From the NCBI GenBank assembly GCA_028551475.1, contig CM052354.1, forward strand, positions 2,711,391 through 2,775,390: a DNA stretch of 64,000 nt, written 5' to 3'. Below, in pieces: positions 21,982 to 32,243 of the stretch. Position 1 is the stretch's first letter. The number at the start of each line of letters is the position of its first letter. The notes beneath the pieces are model-generated. The model had not been told where the DNA came from, ran no database searches, and saw only the letters and a list, made by a program, of their open reading frames with translations. The stretch comes from Casuarina equisetifolia (taxonomy: Eukaryota; Streptophyta; Magnoliopsida; Fagales; Casuarinaceae). Position numbers and translations under genes: made by a program.

Positions 21982-24089
21982 GTCACCACCATTATTGGCC
22001 TTCACCTCTAAAGGGGAAGTGCTCCACATCCAACCCTTAAGATTTGGACATTTATCTATCTCAAGAAACTTTAGTGATGGAAAAAATGTTTTAGTCACCA
22101 TTGAAGAAGATGACTGATTCTTATCACTACAACCGAATATATATTCCAAACCAGGGAGGTCACAAAGATAAACTTTCTCAAGTGAAGGCAATTGGCACAA
22201 TGATGGGAGATGTTTGCAGCTCCAAAGATCTCTAACCGTCAATTCAACAAGGCAAGTAAACTTCAAAATAAAACTTAGAGGCTTTGAACCAAGATGACGT
22301 AGACTTATGCGCTCCATGATGTCCATGTTAAAGTCATAGTCCTTTAGTTTCAAAACATTAAAAATTGATTTCACCTTTGGATCTATGACCGTTTTGCTAT
22401 AGCTTGCTGTACCCTTCACATGGCACCTCTTATCATAAAATTGTACCTTCCCTTTCAAATTTTTTAATCCAATTATTTCTTCAAACCCTAACATCATGCT
22501 TGGAAGAAGAATCCTAAGTAACCACAAATGATCCCAGTGTTTGAAGATTAGTCAATTGAACAATTTCATGTGGCAAGCAACATTTTTCACAATTAGAATT
22601 GTCTAGATGCCTTAGGTTAACTAATTTTGAAATCCTTTTTGGCAATTTTTGAAGACCTTTACATCCATAGAGTATTAATGACTCTAAATTTATTAGCCTT
22701 GTTATAGAATTTGGCAACTTAGAAATACAAAGGCAGGAGAGATTAAGATATCTTAGATGTTTCAACTTATCACTATTATTCAAACTAAAATATTTCTTTC
22801 CCAAGACCAATACATGTAGCAACTTGAAATTTGAAATGACCTTTTCCACATCTATGTGATCATCATCTTCCAAATCTTTAAAGCTAATAAGTGTTCGTGT
22901 CTTATTTACTTTATAAGAAAAAGAAATATCATTGAGATCATGAACTGATATATGATGTGCTTTTTGTATGTCGTCTTCACCTATATTACCACATTCAGTG
23001 ATGATTAATGACCTGGCCATCGACATAGCAAGATCATACATGAGATCATGTATCTTGAAAGCATTGCTATCCTCCTCAAAGTTATCCTTTTGGAAAAATA
23101 ATCTTGAAACTAAATCCATAAAATAATCATGGCCAATATCCTCTAAACATTTATTTTGTTGTGACTTCACAAACCCTTGTGCTATCCAAAGTCTAATTAA
23201 CATTGATTTGTCAAACTCATAGTCTCTTAGAAATAAACTACAGTAAACAAAACAATGTTTTAAATGAGAAGGAAGTATATCATAACTTAATTTTAGAGTA
23301 GATAAGATTGTAGCTTCATAAATTTTTGAAAGATGGTTATCTCTAAATGCCAACCATTCCCCAATTGAATCTTTACCAGATAACATACGTCCCATTGCTC
23401 CCAAAGCTAAAGGAACACCTCCACACTTCTTCACAATCTCCTTCCCAATTTCAATAATACTTGAATTTTCTGGCTCTTCCCCATTAAATGCCATCTTCAT
23501 AAATAAATCCCAAGATTCTTCTTTTCCTAAACCCTTTAACATATATGGTTCAACCGTATGGGTGATCCTTGCTACCTCATTACTTCGTGTAGTTACCAAT
23601 ATTTTACTGCCTAAAACATCATTTGTCAACAACCTTTTCAACTCAAACCATTTTTCACAATCTTCATTCCATATATCATCTAACACAAGGAAAAACGTTT
23701 TTATAACAATTTCCTTTTGAAGGCAATCTACTAATTTTTCCATTTGAACTGCTCTAGGTTTCACCTTTGCAAATTCTAATATCTTTTCAACAATAAGTTT
23801 TACATTGAAGTTATTAGAAACACACACCCACATTTTAATGTCAAAATTTCGCAACCTTTCATCATTATATACAAGTTGAGCTAGTGTAGTCTTTCCCAAC
23901 CCGCCAATACCAACTATTGGAAGAATTGAAAGGCTCTCTTCAATGTTGGGGTCCAACAGACTTTCAATGACTGCCTCCTTATCATTCTTCCGTCCAATAA
24001 CGTGTTGCTCAAGGACAAAAGAATAAGTATCAACCCTTCCTGTAGCCCTGACTGGTGTCTCCACAAGACGCGGCACAAAATTGAAAATA

Positions 24090-25340
24090 AACTATTTTGA
24101 AGTGAACAAGAAAAGTACAAAAAAAAAGAAGAGGAATCAAATTGTTTTACAGATAATATAACCTTCTTCTTCTACACCCCTTGAGATCATAGATTTTACT
24201 AGACTTCTGAGCCATTAAATAAGCCACGGGAAGGGGACCAAAAGGAATCAAAAGTTCAAAATGCGACGATCAGTAACCGTCCTCAGTCCTCAGTCGTACT
24301 CAATTATGAGAGCCACGAAGCATAAAAAATTTCACATTCCCAACCTACTCAATTATAATTATCATAATTAACACTAATCACAACATGAGAAAACAGCAAG
24401 TCCCACTTCTGGTTGAACACTATGCCAAGATATATTGTATGTGGCAAGGGACTAGGAGACAGATGATAAAAAGACACCCGACAAAATTATCAGCTAGAAC
24501 ATGACCTTGGCTCACAGCACATGAAACAAGCATAGTGAGCCAGAGCGCGTTGTCAGTATTGATTGTGTTGAGTCTCCATCTTCCTTGCTAGGAAAGGGAC
24601 AATAGACATGGACTTTTTTTGTACATCTTGGTTGTTGAAAGTAGGTTACCTTAGAAAAAAGGACCTTTATTTTTTATTCATATTTGAACTCTTTTTTTTA
24701 AGATGAGAATTGTAATCTTTTACTATTTTGTTAAACAGAATCTTTCATTTATTGATTGGTGGCCCTTGTATCATCACAACCTAAAGTTGTTGTTTACTAT
24801 AACTTTGAAGAACTCGTTCTTAACATATAAACTACTTAACCATGACATGAAATTCTCTAGGACGTGTTATTTACTACAGAATTCATACAGTACGGAATTA
24901 AAGCTCACCGTCGAACTGACCCTTGCCAGCTTTTTTTCATTTTTGTATTTTCAATTAATACGTGATGCTTTTAAAGCTGTCCCAGCTTTTAGACCCTCGA
25001 TGTACCTAGAGAAATCCAAAGCAGGATATGATCAAAGCACGGTGCTGTGTTTTTGACCGACTTGAGTTTGGTATCCACTGTTTATCTATTGCGCACGTTC
25101 AGCTCCTTTTGTTCACTCACTGTCCTTTCTAACTTGCCTTGGTCCCAGACTTTTAGGCCGCTAACGCCACGACTGAAGGGACTCCAAAGCCTTCCCGTTC
25201 GTGGCGAGCAAAGAAGCAAGGGAACGTGGTCAACCTTGAGCGATGAGTCTTCGTCTTCGTTCTTTTGCTTTTCGTTCAATTATTGAAGAGAGAGTAGCTA
25301 AGAGATGATGAAGAGACCTCCGACAAGATTATCAGCCAGA
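24090..25340. repeat. Intergenic; blocks duplicated at 60.4-61.97 kb
   Basis: About 24,510-24,600 ('agcgcgttgtcagtattgattgtgt') matches each unit of the 60,388-60,750 array. About 24,600-24,900 ('gaagaactcgttcttaacat', 'taaactacttarycatg') matches 61,670-61,945. About 25,060-25,340 is a copy of the 'agacttttaggcc...cgccacgactgaa' family. ORFs at 24,703-25,056 and 25,047-25,286 fall inside these repeats and are not supported as genes. Confidence 0.6.
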
Positions 25341-28300
25341 ACGTAGTCTTCCGTCTTAACTAGGAGATGATGAAAAGTTTTGGTTTGGTTTAACGTGGCT
25401 CTAGACCAAAGTTGAACAATGAATTATGGGGTTGAAATGTAAGCTTGTATTAATAAAAATTTATATACAAAAATATAAGAGCATATTTTAGTATTACAAA
25501 ATTATAAAAATTACGAAAAAATAAAAATTAAAAATTTTTGAATTTCATTCAAAATAATATTTTCTTATAAAAATTTCATATTTTGAAATAAAGAAACTCT
25601 TTTTTATATAATTTTTTTTACTTTAACCAATAGAATGTAAATGTTAAACAATTAATTTCCAATGCCCTAAGATAGCCAGGCTACCATATTTAATCTTTGC
25701 TTATATTTTTTTTTTTTGTGGGGTTAAAAAGACATCATTACTATATACGAGAAAAAGATTTATCAATTCCTACCTTCATCATTGTATTGGTAATTCTTTA
25801 GTTTCTAGTTTTTTTAGTACTTTTAGAAATATGAGTACATTGAAAAGTAAGGCTTTCATATGGTCCAAATTAAATTCTTATATTAAGAGAGTGTGTTGAT
25901 ATTATAAATTTCAGTCTCATTTTGTTAATGATAAATCTTATTATAAAGTTTATATGTAATGAATATCCCTTTCTAAAGTTAATTTTTAGTAAGATATAGG
26001 CTTGCACACTCACCTGATGGTCTCGGTTTGATGCCTCTCTTCTTTACGTTCCATGGAACCGAAGATATTGTTCTTTACAAGATGAGGGCCAGTAACCACA
26101 ACATCGAAAGCACAACTCATTTCGTCATGCATAGGAGTTCAGCCAGCATAGAAACTCGGTGTCTTCTCTAAGTTCTAGGTTGTCTAGGTTCTAGACTTTG
26201 TCATCCGAATCCCATCATTCACGGTGAGCAAAGAGACAAGAGGACTCAGTGAGCTTGGATGTTGGTGGGTTTTGTCTATTATCAACAGTAACAGGAAAAG
26301 CTGAAAGATGATGAAAAGATCTCCGATAAAATTACTAACCTCAACGTGATATTGGGTCCCAGTCCCGCGGATTCACTTTCCACGGACACTTTGTACAGGA
26401 TACATGTCTATTAATTTGAACATATGTAATTATGTTCGCATTGGTTGTGTCACATTATCTTACCTAATTAAAATAATTAGTAAGTACTATTAATCTTAAT
26501 TTATATCTTATTAAAGAGAAAAGGAATTAATTAATTTCTACGACAATCTTTGTCCAAGTCTTGATCTTCTTTTTTTACCTTTTAGAACCTTGGTTTAGTT
26601 TAAGAGAGCTTTAAACCAAAGTTCAACAATTAATTTTCATCATCTCGAAAGAGCCAAGAATGTGGTATGTCTTTTGGCTTTTACCATTTCCAACTTTTTT
26701 TCACTTATATTTCCTTTTATGGAGCTAAAAAGACATCATTATTTAATAAAAGCCAGGAAATATGAGAAAAAGATTGATCATGATCTACCAACTTGTATGT
26801 GCAAATAAAATAATCATGATCAGCTTATGTTCATAGTAGAAGTGCAATGTGGTGTTGCCTTATTAGTTGATTATTTTAATATTATTTTAGATGTTAATGA
26901 GACAAAGTAATTGCATACCACTTGACACCTCATTTAACTAAAGTAAAAATGAGAAAAGTTAGTGTCACTCATGATTTACCTAATTATAGACCCAAGAAAG
27001 GGGTGCTTCTTTTTGCTTTTAATGTGTTTTACCTACTTTTGCTTGTCTTTCTTTCTTGTAAGGTCATCTATATTCCATTATAAGTATCATAATTAACACT
27101 AATCACAAGCGTAAAAAAGCCAGCACCACTGCAATCATGCCTTGCATTACTTTATGCTCGGTGGAATCTATACTATTAAATTTTGTAGTGAAAGCCAGTT
27201 TGGATGAGAAAAAGATTGATTAACTCTTCTTCATCATAGCAATTGAAAAACATCAAACACAGTTTATTTTATCATTTGAGTTAAGTTTAAGTAGCCTCCA
27301 AGGGATTAGTTTTAGATTTTACTTAGGTACTAGTTTTTAAATTTCTTTCTGAAAGCTCCTTGACTCCGTGGTCCATTTGGTTCATAAAGTAAGTCTTCGC
27401 GAAGACGTAGAGCTAAAATCGAGTTGGGTGATTGAGGAACCTAACATTCCATTTTCTTCTTCGGATAGAACGTGGAGACGTGGAAGACATTTTTTTCTAA
27501 CCCCATGGGTCGATCATTGACTCAAGTCAATGGGAAACTTCAAGCAAAAAGTCATTTCAGTGTGGCTCAACTTTCAATCAAGACCTTAAAATTCATGTCC
27601 GACTTGTAGCTGTGTAGACTGCACGTTGTCCGCTTTGATCGTTTTCAGGAGCTAGTTTCTACAGCCTCCCACCGTGAGCCACGTAACTTGATATTCATTG
27701 GACCAAATGAAATAAAAGCCTCCCATAACAACGACAAGATAATAAAGCAAAGACCCAGGACAGAGTCGCCTGCTGTATTAGTCTTAGGTCATCGTTTTCT
27801 TTCTTTAGCCATTTTGGACTCGTGAACCGTTTCACATTGCTTTGGTTCAACAGCCGACTGCCCGTTGTCCACGTTAATCGTCAAAGTTTGGGAGCTAATT
27901 TCTACAGCCTTGCGCAGTAAGCCATTTCTTTCTTGCTGGGCCAGAGAGAACGCCAACAATTCTGTGTTCTTTTCTGAACGCAGTTCATTAACCCCACCGG
28001 CAAAGATAACAATTGGTCAATAGGATTTTTCTCTTGGACCGCAGCCCAATGCCTTAGTGGTGGTTCTTAATCCCAAAACCTATTTTCTGTAGCTGATCCA
28101 AAGCAAGAACCAGTGACACATTTGTTATAATAAGCAAACGAAGGGTAAAGTGGAGAAGGTTCCAAAATAGAAATACGGAAGCCAACCAGTAGTGATGACA
28201 ACATTGTAGCTATTTGAGCTCAACTCTCATGAGATAGAGTGTCTACAGGCGTGAACCAACAACAATAATGCTTGGTCCCTAGTTTGACCAAGCAACAAAT

Positions 28301-29814
28301 GTCACAATGACATGAATTATGAGTACCTAGTTAGAACAGGAGTATAATAGATGAAAAAGTAGAAAATATAAAAAGATTTAGGAATATCCTATACTAATCA
28401 AAAGTGACCTACTTTTCAAAATTTTGAAGCTACAATAAGCACGGTATTTAGAAATATTTAAAAAAAGTAACTTATCATAATTATTTCAAGACATTATTAA
28501 GTAAGGTGAAACTAGCAAGTTCCTATCAAGTATTTACCTCCTAAACAAAAAGTAGAATATTTGAACATATGATTTAACAACAGATGCAAAAGATGCATTG
28601 CATGCTTTTAAAGTAACTGTGGAAGACTTTAAAACAACATGGTTTGCCCAAACCTTTCTTAGCAAAATTACATTCACAATTAGAGAGAAGTCACATCTTT
28701 GATTACAAAAATTTTTAATAGAACATTCAAAAACATACCTTTCACCCTCCAGATAAGAATTAGACTTTATAAGAATCACATTCATGCTAAGATTGCTTCC
28801 AGTTTCACACTTTCTTTAGTATTTCAAACGACACTTAGGCGCAACTTCAACCAGAGAAACCCACTCTACATGAGAACTAATAGCAATGGTCACTATTCCA
28901 GGTATCCTCCTTGTAGGTAATTTTGGCATCGGGTGGACTAATCGCAAGTGGAGTATAGCCAGTATAAAAGCATTTCATTTATGCTCGCACCAACAAAGCC
29001 ACTATCAAATCCATGAGTCTCCATTTTGCTCCAATACCAAAGTCTACCAACAATGACATTGGCTTTACGTAAAGTCCACTAACAAGATGAAACCAAAGCT
29101 CATAAGCACATAGACAAAAACATAAAAAAAATTAAAAAAATTAAAAAAATAAAAAAATAAAAAAACAAAAAAATAAAAAAATTAAAAATAAAAAACGGAA
29201 AAACTGTATTTTTTTAAAGCAAAAATCTATAAAGAACTGGAGATATCTCAAATGCAGCCAAAAGCTAGAAACACTTGAAATAAACTTTTTAATATGTCAC
29301 TAGAAACACTTGAGCCACAACGTAGTGCATCATTGTAGCCAAAATCTAGTGATATCACTTCCACCACCAACTACAATCTGCCGTCATCGGAGAAGAGTAT
29401 GATACTTCTCTCTATTTTTTAGCTTCTATGACTAAAAATTTACAATTAGCTACATATGAAATTAGTAAGTGGAGCGATTTTCTCCCAGAACACCATTATT
29501 CAAAAGGTCCATAACTTCTTATGCTAATTTTTATCATGATTGTATCTCAGTATGATATTCACCAAAAGTACTAAATGGGTTTCCAGATTGGACATTAATT
29601 TGTAGGAAGTTTTGCAATTATGATACATACTTGACAGGCAATTTTGCCCATTTTCAGACATCTTGCTATTAAAACATTTAACATTTCTAAATGAAAATTT
29701 TGATATGCAGTTAACATGAAATTGTTTGATCTTAAAGTGTTACATGTACATTAGATGTTTACTTTTGTTTCAGCCAAGATTAAAATCAATAATGTAAAAA
29801 TAAAATTTTTCAAA
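25341..29814. other. Intergenic, repeats only
   Basis: AT-rich DNA with further dispersed-family copies at about 26,010-26,350. There is a locally duplicated pair at about 27,610-27,690 and 27,850-27,925 ('ctacagcctyscrc', 'gtgagccac'/'gtaagccat'), and a block at 27,770-27,850 repeated at 62,200-62,285. The 28,534-28,785 ORF has no recognisable motif. I see no gene. Confidence 0.55.
29120..29215. repeat. A-rich simple repeat
   Basis: Irregular AAAAAAATT/AAAAAAATA repeats; low complexity, no other content. Confidence 0.85.
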
Positions 29815-31013
29815 TTTGAAACACCCTTCCCAGCGGCAGAAGTGAAGAGGCCATCCAGTTGATCGAACACCGAACCTACCACATGATAAATCTATACCCA
29901 ACTCAAATCTAACTCTTTGAATTCAATGACTCAAACAAGACCTCAACTTGGAATAGAGTGAAAGATCTGCCCATCATGTAAATATTACTTTCCCCATCAT
30001 GTACAAGCTTTTCAATTTAATTCAACGTCAAACAGGAAATCTCCACACACAACTATTGACAAAGTATTTAGGCAATTCAATCTCAAGATTAGTCCTTACA
30101 ATTCAAAATAATTGGTCTTTTTCCCCAAAAAGCAAAGGCTAAAATGAGCTTCATTTCAAAAGAAAGGCATTCCAGAAAACAAAACATTCACTTCAAATTC
30201 AACATACACACCGTTGACCATCAAACTGGCACAATAACAGAGTTCAGCAAATCCTTCCTCATCAAGAACCTGTTCTTCGCTGATGCATTTGTACTAAATC
30301 TGGATGATCTATAATATAGGCATACATTGTTGGTGTCGCCGCTGCTGGTAGTGGCACTGTTGTAGAAGGAAATCCAACATCTTCAACAAGTTGAAGGGGA
30401 ATCGGGAGGCATCGGAAGGTTGCGTGTTCCTAGACCGACCATTCTGTTTAGGAGCTGTAGACAATAAGTAGGAGGTTCTCGAAAACACATTGAGATTACT
30501 TTACCTTTTCCTGAAATCCTTATCCCAAAGAATTGTGTGATAAAATTTTACGGGTAGGAAAAGAGATAATAAAAAGACATAATCACCATTAATATGTTAA
30601 TCCCAATAGATCCTTGGAAGAATACTTTTATTTCTCCTCGAAATATTTCTCCCCAGTGGCCTAGGCGACAAAATAAATAAATGAATAATAAATAAAGGTC
30701 AAGAAATATATTTAAACTTTTATGAAGAATTAGGATAAATAGAGTAATACAAATAAAATCAGCAGAAGATATGTGTTTCTTGACTCTTTTCCAAGTAGCT
30801 AATTGTTACTATGACTATGGGCTCAGGAATGATCTTGGGCATACCAAGTCTCTATTCTTAGGTTCTTCAAGATATAGAAAAATAAAAATAAAGAAAAAGA
30901 CACCTGTAAAAAGTGGAGACTACAATGTATATTAAGAGAAACATTAAGATACCTAAATTAATAAGAACTTACAAGAATTGTAATTTTGATAATAGGCAAT
31001 TTTGGCCAAATAC
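29815..31013. repeat. 3' flank of the intact CNL, shared with other CNLs
   Basis: This contains the same landmarks as 16,680-16,900 and 44,090-44,330 ('gagcttcatttca', 'acacaccrttg', 'ctgttcttcgctgatgca', 'aaggaaatccaacatcttc'). Because it follows each RGA-type CNL it may hold their 3' untranslated exon or exons and polyadenylation region. The minus-strand 84-codon ORF in the third copy (44,263-44,517) is not conserved here. The ORF at 30,913-31,200 is antisense to the LRR module. Confidence 0.55.
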
Positions 31014-31336
31014 TTACCTTTGCATGCGTTTTAACTTATGGCAGCCATCGGTACTTATTCTCTCCAAGGATGGAAGGCTCTCCACTCCTTCAGGAAGTGA
31101 AGTCAAGCTAGAACAATCAACAATCTCAAGTACTTCAAGTGATTTGTACTCGCAAATCCACTCGGGAATAGTGGTCAAGCTGTTACACGAGTCAATATAA
31201 AGATTTTGCAGAGTGGTGGCATGCTGAAGCCACAATGGAAAAGACACCATTTCCTGGAGTCTCTCAAAGTGAATAGAAAGGAGATTCTTTGGGCCTTGCC
31301 ATTGCCTCCCATCTTCATCCTTGGTTAGCTCAAGCT
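31014..31336 (-). other. LRR module 3: candidate last exon of the CNL
   Basis: After 'attgcccag' (a potential splice acceptor) the minus strand encodes 106 residues of LRR: ELTKDEDGRQWQGPKNLLSI..., then TTIPEWICEYKSLEVLEIVD, ending KLKRMQR and stop TAA (31,014-31,016). It is a third copy of the LRR segment that ends the 1094-codon ORF upstream (positions 32,294-32,623) and of module 2. It joins in frame to module 2 if 31,337-31,674 is spliced out. The TAA overlaps a gtaagt motif, and the same AGG-TAA ending occurs in the pseudogene at 18,390. It could be a true exon or a downstream pseudo-exon. Confidence 0.65.
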
Positions 31337-31663
31337 CTGGGCAATAAAGACTTCGTTAGTCAGGTGCTATAACTTTTTGTAATCCTAGATAATGAAACTT
31401 AAAATTTATACAAATAACCTATCTCCAAAACTCTAAGAGAATTGGGGCATTGCAAACCTGATATTTTCTTCTTAGATGCTACAATTACATCAGCCATTTC
31501 TAAATCTAGAATTTCGTAATCAAAAGACATTGAAAGAGAAAAATGTAGAAATACATAGGTGTAAAGAGTAGACTACAATTTACAGATCAAGTTTAAAAAT
31601 GAGTAACATACATGAATCAATAAAAACTTACAAGAAGTGTAACTTCGGAAATGAGTAATTGGC

Positions 31664-32004
31664 CTAATACCCACCTGTCGCTTCTCTAAAACTTTGTAAT
31701 TTGACGGGGCAGTCCACTATTGTTAGAATCTTCAAAGATGTAAGCCTACCCATTCCTTTAGGAAGTGATCTGAAGTTGGAGCATCCAATAATTTTAAGCT
31801 CTTCAAGTGATTTAAAACTATAAATCCACTCTGGTAGAGCAATTAAGCTTTCACAATTTGTAATATCAAGCTTTTGTAGGGTGGTATAATGTTGAAACTC
31901 CAATGGAAGAGACACCAATTTTGAAAGTTTCACTAAGGAAATACAAAAGATATTTTCAAGGCCTTGCGATTGCACCCCACCCTTATCATTGGTTAGCTCA
32001 AGCC
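31664..32004 (-). other. LRR module 2: candidate middle exon of the CNL
   Basis: Following 'actatccag', 330 bp (32,004-31,675) encode 110 residues without a stop (LELTNDKGGVQSQGLENIF..., then CESLIALPEWIYSFKSLEEL, ending VKLQSFREATG). They end at a gt donor (CAG|gtgggt). Length and phase (1 to 1) are compatible with splicing to both neighbours. If the donor is not used, translation stops at 31,664. It duplicates the last LRR segment of the upstream ORF. Confidence 0.65.
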
Positions 32005-32243
32005 CTGGATAGTAACAAAGAGTTAGGTATTTAACTGTTGTAACATGCTACAATCTTGGATAAAGAGAGTTAAATTTATCATAACCTATCTCCAAAATAT
32101 TCAACTATATCAATCATTTTTATATCTAAAATTATTAGTTAAAAGGAATCAATGAGAGAAATTAAGAAAAACAAAGGCACACAAAGTCGAGACTACAATT
32201 TATATGGTAGATTTAATGAAGAATTGAGGACATATGTGAATCA

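Larger units (their letters stand above)
18390..24090 (-). pseudogene. RGA-type NB-ARC-LRR pseudogene with LTR insertion
   Basis: Reading on the minus strand, the frame opens at 24,076 (MPRLVETPVRATGRVDTYSF). The CC domain is absent; the linker is preceded by unrelated DNA. A 520-codon ORF then carries a complete NB-ARC: P-loop GIGGLGKTT (residues 56-64), RNBS-A KMWVCVS, kinase-2 LVLDDIW (130-136), RNBS-B ILVTTRSNEVA, GGVPLAL (219-225) and RNBS-D CFVYCSLF. The MHD position reads IHD (342-344), and early LRRs follow. A TAG near 22,513 and a one-base insertion a few codons on break the frame. LRRs continue to 21,987, where a 2.9-kb LTR element is inserted. They resume at 19,088 (VEHHSPHMFSCLQKLSI) and run to 18,390 with one more TAG (18,483) and an 11-residue deletion after LPWCLQ. 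Known family role: immune receptor. This copy is broken, but its NB-ARC ORF is intact. Confidence 0.93.

Noticed and set aside
24703-25056. 117-codon plus-strand ORF
   Set aside because: Lies in a segment duplicated at 61.7-61.95 kb, where the frame is not kept; no domain.
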